Source of the DNA: 2-01-FULL-49-10 sp041652335
Lineage (GTDB): Bacteria; Patescibacteriota; Kazan-3B-28; UBA10110
DNA length: 15,052 nt
NCBI GenBank assembly: GCA_041652335.1
Contig: JBAZHL010000014.1
Location: 1-15,052 of the forward strand
Direction of reading: 5' to 3'
The translations under genes and the position numbers were made by a program. Positions within the stretch are counted from its first letter, which is position 1, and the number at the start of each line of letters is the position of its first letter. The notes beneath the pieces were generated by a model. The model was not told where the DNA came from. It did not search any database and saw only the letters and a list, made by a program, of their open reading frames with translations. Shown here piece by piece: positions 6,665 to 12,602 of this stretch.

Positions 6665-6711
6665 TTAATAAAAATGGCGCCCCCTCGCAATAGGTTTTGC
6701 GATTGAGCGCC
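6665..6711 (-). terminator. Intrinsic terminator of the GNAT gene
   Basis: On the minus strand GGCGCTCAATCGCAA pairs with TTGCGAGGGGGCGCC through GGCGC/GCGCC and CGCAA/TTGCG, and ATTTTTATT follows. The 3' arm and tail (GGCGCCATTTTTATTA) are nearly the same as those of the plus-strand terminator at 5964-5990. Confidence 0.85.
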
Positions 6712-6724
6712 GCGTTTCGATTGA

Positions 6725-7318
6725 CTACGCTGTTGCTAACTCCAGCCCCTGGCGTCGGACGTGAATATACGCCCTGATATGCTTGTACCTCTCCCGGCCG
6801 ATCATGAACAGTAATTGATCACAGTAGCACCCGTCCCACAGGGTGTGGTCAGGGATGACCGCTACTGGATCAAAATTATTCCGCTGGAATGCTCCGGCGT
6901 ATTCCAGATCGTAACCAGGTACCGCACAATATATTCTTCGCAAGCTACTGTAGTTGCCGAACAGACGGTTAACGAACAGGGCAAAAGATAGCTGTCCGAT
7001 CCCCAGTCTGCCTTGGACCTTTGGGTCCATAAAGATAGACACGTACACCCAACCGTCTGATGGGTTATAGTCATAGGAACAAATTGTTCCCACTCCGTAA
7101 CCATCATATTCGATCATCATTCTGATGTGTCGGCGCGATCCTTCCGCTGCTTGGAATCCGTCTTGGAAGTCATCCTCGTTTAACCAAGACCGATCGATAC
7201 ACCAAGGCATGAAGGCAAAGAATTGGCCGTACCATTCATGTAACTGACGGATATCGTCCGCCGGCTCAAATGGCCTAAGCAATACTTTTCGGGACATCAG
7301 TATCCCATCGTCGCCCAT
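6725..7318 (-). CDS. GNAT family N-acetyltransferase
   Basis: 197 residues with the layout of a RimJ/RimL-like acetyltransferase that uses acetyl-CoA. Strand 1 is RKVLLRPFEPADDIRQLHEW, and there is a central strand GWVYVSIFMDP. The CoA-pyrophosphate loop VQGRLGIGQ corresponds to the Q/R-x-x-G-x-G/A motif, followed by its helix LSFALFVNRLF. The C-terminal part has LRRIYCAVPGYDLEYAGAFQRNNF, where the partner asparagine or tyrosine usually sits. The acceptor substrate cannot be inferred. The ATG at 7318 is the first after an in-frame TGA; the ATG seven codons later (7297) is an alternative that leaves the first strand intact. A small ORF with a good Shine-Dalgarno overlaps the start. A terminator follows. 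Confidence 0.82.
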   Translation of the reverse strand: MGDDGILMSRKVLLRPFEPADDIRQLHEWYGQFFAFMPWCIDRSWLNEDDFQDGFQAAEGSRRHIRMMIEYDGYGVGTICSYDYNPSDGWVYVSIFMDPKVQGRLGIGQLSFALFVNRLFGNYSSLRRIYCAVPGYDLEYAGAFQRNNFDPVAVIPDHTLWDGCYCDQLLFMIGRERYKHIRAYIHVRRQGLELATA

Positions 7319-7382
7319 AACTCACCGCCCGCATCATAGTTTTACTGTGGCCGATCCCGGCCTTGTCAAACAACGAGATCAT
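7275..7382 (-). CDS. Possible small ORF overlapping the GNAT start
   Basis: A 35-codon frame from the ATG at 7382 starts MISLFDKAGIGHSK and ends inside the GNAT gene in another frame. Its main support is a GGGAGG Shine-Dalgarno 5 bases before the ATG, far better than the site in front of the GNAT start itself. The upstream gene ends at 7444, so the frame begins in otherwise unexplained DNA. It could be a leader peptide that couples ribosomes to the GNAT start, or chance. The product has no recognisable features. Confidence 0.3.
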   Translation of the reverse strand: MISLFDKAGIGHSKTMMRAVSYGRRWDTDVPKSIA

Positions 7383-7443
7383 CGTTGCCTCCCATTCTCG
7401 CAGCAATCGAAGTGATCCGGTAATGGGTGTCTCTGCCGTTCTT

Positions 7444-7881
7444 TTAGCCTTGCTCGCGAGTAGCCCGCGCAGCCGCCCGTTCCGCTGCCTGAGCCTTTTG
7501 GGCCGCTTTCCGTTGCTGGTCAGTTTCGGCAGATGACGGTCCCGGAGGGCGTCGCTCACGTAGCATATCTCCCATCCCAATCGGTGACCCGGCGTCCACT
7601 ATCTCCAATTCGACCCGCTCGATCTTATCCCGTAACCCACCCACTACCACTGTCTCGATGTAGGCCCAACCGATCATCACCGCCCCAATAACCGCCCCCC
7701 AGAAAGCGATCTTTATGGGTATAAACGGAGAGGTCTGCGTGGATAGAAACAGGAACAAAAACACCAGCAAGATGCCCACGATGCCCAGAGGTAGGATCCA
7801 GAGACTATGACGCCTCTCTTGCTCCTCCCACCTCAGTTTTCTATTGTGGAGTTCCCAGACATTTACATCTGACGACGACAT
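7444..7881 (-). CDS. Small two-helix membrane protein, unknown function
   Basis: Not recognised. From the ATG at 7881 the product is 145 residues: a polar N-terminus (MSSSDVNVWELHNRKLRWEE), two hydrophobic helices at about residues 27-47 and 56-80, and a polar tail. The tail carries a predicted amphipathic stretch (LRDKIERVELEIVD) and ends in a run rich in Ala, Arg and Gln. Such a layout suggests an inner-membrane protein with a cytoplasmic, possibly nucleic-acid- or membrane-contacting tail; that is a guess. A longer frame begins at 7974 but would be read through the promoter and palindrome upstream, whereas 7881 has a strong Shine-Dalgarno. It lies downstream of glyS with its own likely promoter. 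Confidence 0.7.
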   Translation of the reverse strand: MSSSDVNVWELHNRKLRWEEQERRHSLWILPLGIVGILLVFLFLFLSTQTSPFIPIKIAFWGAVIGAVMIGWAYIETVVVGGLRDKIERVELEIVDAGSPIGMGDMLRERRPPGPSSAETDQQRKAAQKAQAAERAAARATREQG

Positions 7882-7886
7882 AGCTT

Positions 7887-7894
7887 GCCTCCTC
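7887..7894 (-). promoter_or_regulatory. Shine-Dalgarno deciding the start at 7881
   Basis: GAGGAGGC on the minus strand lies 5 bases before the ATG at 7881. It is among the strongest ribosome binding sites in the window and argues against the 31-residue longer frame. Confidence 0.75.
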
Positions 7895-7925
7895 GCAAGA
7901 GTATGACTGCAAAAAGTGATTACTG

Positions 7926-7939
7926 CCTGAATGTTCAGG
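7926..7939. promoter_or_regulatory. 14-bp inverted repeat in the leader of the membrane-protein gene
   Basis: CCTGAATGTTCAGG has perfect 6-base arms (CCTGAA / TTCAGG) around TG. It lies about 11-24 bases downstream of the predicted transcription start and 45 bases before the ATG, so it could be an operator or a short leader hairpin. Confidence 0.4.
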
Positions 7940-7956
7940 TACGACAACCACGCTTC

Positions 7957-7984
7957 AACATACCAAAAGCCCACTCCCGGTCAA
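7957..7984 (-). promoter_or_regulatory. Probable promoter of the membrane-protein gene
   Basis: On the minus strand TTGACC (7984-7979), a 16-base spacer and TATGTT (7962-7957) with a TGG extension form a good sigma-70-type promoter. It begins 10 bases after the glyS stop, and the transcript would have a leader of about 70 bases. Confidence 0.55.
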
Positions 7985-7993
7985 GCCGAAGCG

Positions 7994-9292
7994 CTAACGT
8001 AGTTTATTTGCCAAAAACTCTCTCAATCCGGAGATGGAGATCCGCTCCTGCTCCATCGAATCCCGATCCCGCACCGTTACAGCGTTATCGTCTACGGTCT
8101 CAAAATCAATCGTAAAGCAGTAAGGCGTTCCGATCTCATCTTGGCGGCGATATCGCTTTCCCACCGTTCCCGATTCGTCGTATTCCACAAAAAATTCCTG
8201 CCGTAACTCTTCGTAAATTTTTTTAGCGATCTCCACCACTGGCTCCTTTTTTACCAACGGCAAGATTGCCGCTTTAATGGGTGCTAATTTGGGATGTAGC
8301 GCCAAAGACACCCGCTGCTCACCTTTTACCTCATCCTCGCGGTAAGCATCTACCAAAAACGCCAAGGTGGCGCGATCTATCCCACCTGATGGCTCGATCA
8401 CATACGGCACCATCTTTTTGCCATCGTCGTCTGTATACTCGATCGTTTGTCCACTGACCTTGGCATGCTGAGTCAGGTCGTAATCCCCCCGGTTGGCTAC
8501 CCCTTCAAGTTCGCTCCAACCAAACGGGAACTCGTATTCGACATCACTCACCGCCTTAGCGTAATGAGCTAAATCTGATTTATCGTGTGCTTTTATTCTT
8601 AACTTAGCGGAGTTGATGCCAAGTGTGTGATACCACTTCTCCCGTTCCTTTACCCAATATTTAAACGTTTCGTCCGCATCCTTAGGATCAACAAAATATT
8701 CTAACTCTGCTTGCTCAAACTCTAAAGTACGAAAGGTAAAGTTACCTGGCGTGATCTCATTACGAAAAGCTTTACCGATCTGCGCGATACCGAACGGCAA
8801 CTTAACCCTTGTGCTATCTAATACATTCTTAAAGTTAACAAAGATTCCTTGCGCAGTTTCCGGTCGCAGGTAGGCCACATTCTCTCCAGCAACCGGACCC
8901 ACATTGGTCTGGAACATTAAATTAAACTGCCGGGCGGGAGTTAACTCGCCTTTACACTCGGGACATTTATCAGAGGTGATGTCGTCCCCTTTAAACCGAC
9001 GCTTACATTGTTTACAATCAATCATCGGATCGGTAAATTCGGTGATGTGCCCAGAGGCTTCCCACACCTTAGGATTCATCAAAATCGCGCTATCTAAGCC
9101 CACAATATCTGAGCGATGTTTAACCATCGTCTCCCACCAAGCCGCTTTGACATTATTCTTAAGCAGCACTCCATATGGGCCGTAATCCCAGGTATTAGCA
9201 AATCCGCCATAGATCTCGGAGCTCGGATAGATAATCCCGCGCCGTTTACACAGCGCCACAATGTCCTTCATTAATGTATCGTTATTTTTCAT
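7994..9292 (-). CDS. glyS: Glycyl-tRNA synthetase, alpha2 (class IIa) type
   Basis: Charges tRNA-Gly with glycine in the cytoplasm. The 432 residues from MKNNDTLMKDIVALCKRRG show the homodimeric form shared with Gram-positives, archaea and eukaryotes, not the alpha2beta2 form. It has TWDYGPYGVLLKNNVKAAWW (motif 1 region), four zinc cysteines (C93, C96, C110, C113), RPETAQGIF (143-151), motif 2 FRNEITP, motif 3 PSGGIDRATLAFL, and an HGTP anticodon-binding domain starting RVSLALHPKLAPIK. The upstream ATG at 9358 would add 22 residues without family similarity and cross a perfect TATAAT, so 9292 is preferred. A -10 six bases ahead implies a leaderless mRNA. No terminator separates it from the next gene. 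Confidence 0.95.
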   Translation of the reverse strand: MKNNDTLMKDIVALCKRRGIIYPSSEIYGGFANTWDYGPYGVLLKNNVKAAWWETMVKHRSDIVGLDSAILMNPKVWEASGHITEFTDPMIDCKQCKRRFKGDDITSDKCPECKGELTPARQFNLMFQTNVGPVAGENVAYLRPETAQGIFVNFKNVLDSTRVKLPFGIAQIGKAFRNEITPGNFTFRTLEFEQAELEYFVDPKDADETFKYWVKEREKWYHTLGINSAKLRIKAHDKSDLAHYAKAVSDVEYEFPFGWSELEGVANRGDYDLTQHAKVSGQTIEYTDDDGKKMVPYVIEPSGGIDRATLAFLVDAYREDEVKGEQRVSLALHPKLAPIKAAILPLVKKEPVVEIAKKIYEELRQEFFVEYDESGTVGKRYRRQDEIGTPYCFTIDFETVDDNAVTVRDRDSMEQERISISGLREFLANKLR

Positions 9293-9298
9293 ACACCT

Positions 9299-9304
9299 AT
9301 TATA
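9299..9304 (-). promoter_or_regulatory. -10 element of glyS giving a leaderless transcript
   Basis: A perfect TATAAT on the minus strand is followed by six bases and then the ATG at 9292, so the predicted +1 is the A of the start codon. No good -35 is visible 16-18 bases upstream. The base AGGTGT between them is too close to the ATG to act as a Shine-Dalgarno. Confidence 0.55.
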
Positions 9305-9366
9305 CCTGTCCTCGTTCCCCACGCCATCGGTCGCTTGAGCCCTACCCCCATTGAGCAAATTGCGTC

Positions 9367-9479
9367 ATCCGGCGGCAAAACTGCCGCTATGGCGTGATCG
9401 TTGTCTGAGGCCAGCTACATGGGTAGCTGGCCGAGTTCGATCAATATAAGCCAAGTAAGGCAGGTTTTGGTAGCCGGAT
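9367..9479. repeat. Hairpin-rich inverted-repeat segment downstream of rplI
   Basis: ATCCGGC..CAAAAC.TGCC (from 9367) recurs inverted at 9459-9479 as GGCAGG.TTTTGG..GCCGGAT, giving an imperfect inverted repeat about 113 bases long. A perfect 10-bp hairpin GGCCAGCTAC / GTAGCTGGCC lies inside at 9409-9432. No coding capacity is credible. It could be a degenerate small mobile element; its ends differ from those of elements A-C. Confidence 0.5.
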
Positions 9480-9509
9480 AGCAATTTGTGATTGGGGTGT
9501 CTTTTGGGG

Positions 9510-9543
9510 TGCCACCCCGTTTGGACAAGCAAATGGGGTGGCA
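9510..9543. repeat. Stem-loop TGCCACCCC / GGGGTGGCA
   Basis: Perfect 9-base arms at 9510-9518 and 9535-9543, extended weakly by CTTTT/AAAAG outside. No U-run follows on either strand, so it is not an intrinsic terminator. ACCCCGTT in the left arm resembles the first eight bases of the element A-C terminus, perhaps by chance. Confidence 0.5.
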
Positions 9544-9560
9544 AAAGAATATTAGAATAG

Positions 9561-9593
9561 ATCCTTCTTCTGCTATACAGCAGAATCGAGGAT
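9561..9593. repeat. Stem-loop TTCTGCT / AGCAGAA with outer ATCCT / AGGAT
   Basis: A 7-bp perfect inner stem (9568-9574 and 9579-9585) and an outer 5-bp stem (9561-9565 and 9589-9593) make a long interrupted hairpin. TGTCATCC-like words follow both this hairpin and the next one when read on the minus strand, suggesting units of a dispersed intergenic repeat. Confidence 0.5.
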
Positions 9594-9596
9594 GAC

Positions 9597-9626
9597 AAAC
9601 AAAAAGATTCCTGCCTTCGCAGGAAT
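9597..9626 (-). terminator. Intrinsic terminator after rplI, built from a REP-like palindrome
   Basis: The minus strand reads ATTCCTGC GAAG GCAGGAAT (9626-9607) followed by CTTTTTGTTT. It can end transcripts from the ftsE-to-rplI genes about 35 bases after the rplI stop. This kind of CATTCCTGCGAAGGCAGGAAT unit is a common dispersed palindrome in bacterial genomes and often doubles as a terminator. Confidence 0.75.
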
Positions 9627-9659
9627 GACAAATAGTGTTGTTGGGATGACAGAGAAAGA

Positions 9660-10103
9660 TTACTCCTTCTCGACTGTGACTTTAAATTCGCCGGATTTAT
9701 CGCCAGAGTGAAGCTTTACAATGTGTTCACCTAAACTTTTGATCGGCTCATCTACAGATAACGATTCCGGATCAACTTCGAAATGAACTTTTTTGCTCAA
9801 CTCCTCGGCCACTGTTTGAAGTGATATCGCCGCAAATAATTTATTAGTTGGCGTAGCTTTGCGTTGGAACACTATGTTAACCTCGGCCAGTTTATTTAGC
9901 ACCTCCACCATCTTAGCCTGGTGCTCCGCGCTGCCCTTGGCCTTCGAAGCTTGTTGCAATTCCATCTCCTGCAATTTTGATTTGGTAGCCACCTCTGCCA
10001 ATCCACGCGCTATTAAAAAGTTGCGGGCGTAGCCATCGGCTACTTCCTTTACCGTTCCCGGACCCCCCAGACCAGTTACTGCTTTTTTGAGAATTACCTT
10101 CAT
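9660..10103 (-). CDS. rplI: 50S ribosomal protein L9
   Basis: A large-subunit protein that binds 23S rRNA and extends from the L1 side of the ribosome. The 147 residues have the standard length. The N-terminal signature MKVILKKAVTGLGGPGTVKEVADGYARNFLIARGLA (G-G..G..V.V..GYARN.L...G.A) is followed by the long connecting helix (about 40-75) and the C-terminal domain. The ATG overlaps the TGA of the S41 protease gene, so translation is probably coupled. L9 has been reported missing from several CPR lineages, so its presence here may help placement. A terminator follows. Confidence 0.97.
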   Translation of the reverse strand: MKVILKKAVTGLGGPGTVKEVADGYARNFLIARGLAEVATKSKLQEMELQQASKAKGSAEHQAKMVEVLNKLAEVNIVFQRKATPTNKLFAAISLQTVAEELSKKVHFEVDPESLSVDEPIKSLGEHIVKLHSGDKSGEFKVTVEKE

Positions 10104-11311
10104 AGTAGTTTTTTCAGCTCTGATATTGCCTTATCTAACTGGGCATCCCCCTCTTTGCTGCTCTTTACTACTATATCAGGCTTCAGGCCGCCTTCGCTAA
10201 TCGAGGTACCCGAGGGCGTAAACCAATGCGCTACGGTGATCTTGAGGGCCGAACCATCGGAGAACTCCTCTACTTCCTGTACGCTCCCTTTGCCATAGGT
10301 GTTCTCCCCCACCAATTGACCTCTTTTATTATCTCGAATCGCCCCAGCCACGATCTCGGCCGCGGAGGCGCTTCCCGCATCTACTAACACTACGATCGGT
10401 AGATCCTTGAGTTTGCCACTACCATCCGCGGAGAACGGAGTGGTCTTTCCGTCTTTAAATCTTTCCTCCACGATCATCCCGCCGGGAAGAAATTCGTTAG
10501 CCACCTTAACCCCCACGTCCAAGAAACCACCAGGATTGTTGCGCAGATCTAACACGATCACCTTGGCGTTCTCGCTTAAGATTCGAGCCACCGCTTTGTT
10601 GAATAGTTGCTCCGTGTCGCTCCCAAATTTGTTGATCCGCAAAGTGGCGATATCGTCTTTGATCTCTAATCGGACACTAGCCACCTTAACTACCTGACGA
10701 GTTAATTTAATGTCCTGCGGGTCACCGTTCCCATCCCTCCAGATCGTCAGTACTACTTCGCTACCACGTGTACCCTGGATCAAACTCACCGCTTGAATAA
10801 TGGTCATCCCGGTCACTATCTGGCCATCCACCGCCAAGATCTCATCTTTTGGTTGCAAACCAGCGATCGCCGCCGGTGACCCCTCCAAGGCGGACACCAC
10901 TAAAAGCCGATCACTAACAAATTCAATTTCAACCCCTACTCCTTCGTAAGTGCCACTTAAACTATTAAAGAACTCACTATTTTCTTCGGGAGTGCTAAAC
11001 GAAGTATACGGATCACCCAAGCCCGCCACTGCGCCCTTGATCGTGCCGTACAACACACTTAAATAATCAATGTCGCCAATGTACTTGGTTTTCATCAGAT
11101 CCAACACCGTTTCGTACAACCCAAAATTAGGCACTGCTTGTTCTGCCGCACCAAACCCGCTGCTAAACACCGCCGCAAAATTCTTAGCCGTTAAACGCTG
11201 CTGCGCCCCCTTAATAAAACCCAAACTATAAGTGATCGATAGCGCCACAATGACCAACACTCCATAGAGCGCCAATTTGGTTGGGAGGTTAGATGATTTG
11301 TTCCTACGCAT
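10100..11311 (-). CDS. Carboxyl-terminal processing protease, S41 family (CtpA/CtpB-like)
   Basis: A membrane-anchored serine protease acting outside the cytoplasmic membrane. The 403 residues run as an N-terminal membrane anchor (about 12-35), an S41 N-terminal helical part, and a PDZ domain (about 122-205, GVGVEIEFVSDRLLVVSALE onward). The catalytic core has S316 in DAGSASAAEIVAGAI and K341 in GENTYGKGSVQ, exactly 25 apart as in Prc and CtpB. The LDLRNNPGG block (254-262) precedes them. In other bacteria such proteases process wall hydrolases or signalling proteins; next to ftsEX and an M23 hydrolase, control of peptidoglycan hydrolysis is a reasonable inference. The ATG directly follows element B (GGGGTAA then ATG), without a standard Shine-Dalgarno. 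The stop TGA overlaps rplI. Confidence 0.93.
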   Translation of the reverse strand: MRRNKSSNLPTKLALYGVLVIVALSITYSLGFIKGAQQRLTAKNFAAVFSSGFGAAEQAVPNFGLYETVLDLMKTKYIGDIDYLSVLYGTIKGAVAGLGDPYTSFSTPEENSEFFNSLSGTYEGVGVEIEFVSDRLLVVSALEGSPAAIAGLQPKDEILAVDGQIVTGMTIIQAVSLIQGTRGSEVVLTIWRDGNGDPQDIKLTRQVVKVASVRLEIKDDIATLRINKFGSDTEQLFNKAVARILSENAKVIVLDLRNNPGGFLDVGVKVANEFLPGGMIVEERFKDGKTTPFSADGSGKLKDLPIVVLVDAGSASAAEIVAGAIRDNKRGQLVGENTYGKGSVQEVEEFSDGSALKITVAHWFTPSGTSISEGGLKPDIVVKSSKEGDAQLDKAISELKKLL

Positions 11312-11313
11312 TT

Positions 11314-11436
11314 ACCCCGTTAGAGATAGGTAACCTAACGTTACCTACGCACTATTAGTGATATAAACATGAAAGTCGTCATTGAATTTGCTTAGTTCTG
11401 CCGATGGGGTTACCGTTAGGTGATCTCTAACTGGGT
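11314..11436. repeat. Inverted-repeat element B (123 bp) filling the hydrolase-protease junction
   Basis: The ends ACCCCGTTAGAGAT (11314-11327) and ATCTCTAACTGGGT (11423-11436) pair with one mismatch. Further in, CCTAACG (11334-11340) pairs with CGTTAGG (11414-11420), and a nested hairpin GGTAAC/GTTACC is at 11329-11345. The stop codon of the M23 gene includes the outer base of one end, and the ATG of the protease gene follows the other end after TAA. The element is thus the entire intergenic region. It has no ORF. Confidence 0.75.
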
Positions 11437-12602
11437 TAATCAATTAGATAGGCTAATGGATTGGTGGCCTGACCGTTTAACCATACCTCAAAATGCAGAT
11501 GCGGACCCGTGGTCATCCAACCCGCCCCTGCGGTTCCTGGAGTGCCTCCGGTGTAACCAATGGTTTGGCCTTCCACCACATAAGCTCCAGCTGACGCCGC
11601 AAACCCAGATAAGTGGAGATAAACAGTGCTCATGCCATTGTCGTGGTTAACCACCATATAACTCAAGCCCTTGGCGCCACCATCCACTACCTTAGCCACC
11701 GTACCGTTATAGGGTGATTTGATTGGCGTGCCTTGCGGACAACCGACATCAATAGCGTTATGAGCCATACCAAACATTTTGGCATAATCGGCATCACGGA
11801 AGCCGGCAGTAATAGTACGATACGCGATCGGCCACCGCAATTTTAGATCCCCCGGATTAATTATCTTCTTGCCAGAGCCCCGGATGATAGCCGCCACCTC
11901 GTTAGCCACCGCCTGTTGTTGCGCCTTCGATTCCGCTAATTTCTGTTGATATTCCGATTCGCTCATCTTTAAGCCGCTGACGATCTGCGTCTTAGTATCC
12001 ATCTGAATCTGCAGGCTCTGCTCTTCGATCGCCTTGGATTGGCGCACTTGCTCTAAGTGCTTGTCTTTATCTTCTAATACTGCTTTTTTAGCGGCCAAGC
12101 CCTGCTTTAGTTCGGTCAGCGTTTTGATCCCAACCGAGATATGATTTTGCACCCGATCTAAATATTCGATCCTGGTCATTAAATCCGCCATGCTGCTGCT
12201 GGTCAACAATATCTCCACAATCCCTTCGCGACGCGCCAGGTACGCTGCTCGGATCGCTTTTTGTAGGATCAGTTTCTGGCTCATCGCCTGCTCCTCCAGA
12301 TCCACTAACTCCTTATTGGTTCTACCTTTTTCTAACCCGATCACTTCGATCTCGCTGCCTAAAGCTTGCAGAGTTAATTGAGCGGCTTCGATCTGCTGAT
12401 CAATAATTTTAACTTGATTGTCTAAAGTCAGTCGCTGTTTTTTAACTTTATTTAAAGCCGCCTCTTGCTCTTCGATCTTTTTTTGCAACGCCTTAAGCTC
12501 TAACTGCTTATCTTCTAACACGTCAGCATATGCAAAAGTGGAGGTGCTGATGCACACCAGCGCCAAAACAATAACAATAATTTTTTTCCAGACTTGCTTC
12601 AT
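11436..12602 (-). CDS. EnvC-like M23 peptidoglycan hydrolase
   Basis: 388 residues: a signal peptide (MKQVWKKIIVIVLALVCIST...FAYA, cleavage near 26), a long coiled coil to about residue 240 with a gap around 115-155 (as in EnvC/PcsB), and a C-terminal LytM/M23 domain. The zinc site looks intact: H281 and D285 in HNAIDVG, H330 in YLHL, and H368-x-H370 in GPHLHFEVW. In E. coli EnvC this site is lost and the protein only activates amidases, whereas here it should cleave peptidoglycan itself. FtsX lies directly upstream with a one-base TAATG overlap, so the expected model is FtsEX-controlled activation through the coiled coil, as for PcsB. The stop lies at the edge of element B. Confidence 0.92.
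   Translation of the reverse strand: MKQVWKKIIVIVLALVCISTSTFAYADVLEDKQLELKALQKKIEEQEAALNKVKKQRLTLDNQVKIIDQQIEAAQLTLQALGSEIEVIGLEKGRTNKELVDLEEQAMSQKLILQKAIRAAYLARREGIVEILLTSSSMADLMTRIEYLDRVQNHISVGIKTLTELKQGLAAKKAVLEDKDKHLEQVRQSKAIEEQSLQIQMDTKTQIVSGLKMSESEYQQKLAESKAQQQAVANEVAAIIRGSGKKIINPGDLKLRWPIAYRTITAGFRDADYAKMFGMAHNAIDVGCPQGTPIKSPYNGTVAKVVDGGAKGLSYMVVNHDNGMSTVYLHLSGFAASAGAYVVEGQTIGYTGGTPGTAGAGWMTTGPHLHFEVWLNGQATNPLAYLID

Noticed and set aside
7383..7580. Upstream part of a 101-codon minus-strand frame overlapping the membrane-protein gene
   Set aside because: Its basic, Arg-rich composition is the shadow of the 7444-7881 gene in another frame. Only the last 35 codons, after the Shine-Dalgarno, were kept as a weak candidate.
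7885..8115. 76-codon plus-strand frame over the glyS end
   Set aside because: It covers the promoter region of the next gene and the glyS 3' end and has no protein-like features.
9293..9358. 22-residue N-terminal extension of glycyl-tRNA synthetase
   Set aside because: No similarity to the family, and it would be read through a perfect TATAAT placed for a start at 9292.
9365..9631. 88-codon minus-strand frame beginning MSFLRRQESFC
   Set aside because: It is a translation of the REP-like palindrome and the other hairpins in the rplI-glyS spacer. Such frames are a well-known artefact of this repeat type and have no domain or ribosome binding site.
11314..11436. Element B as an intrinsic terminator
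   Set aside because: The arms are G/C-poor inside and no U-run follows either end; the next gene starts directly at the element.
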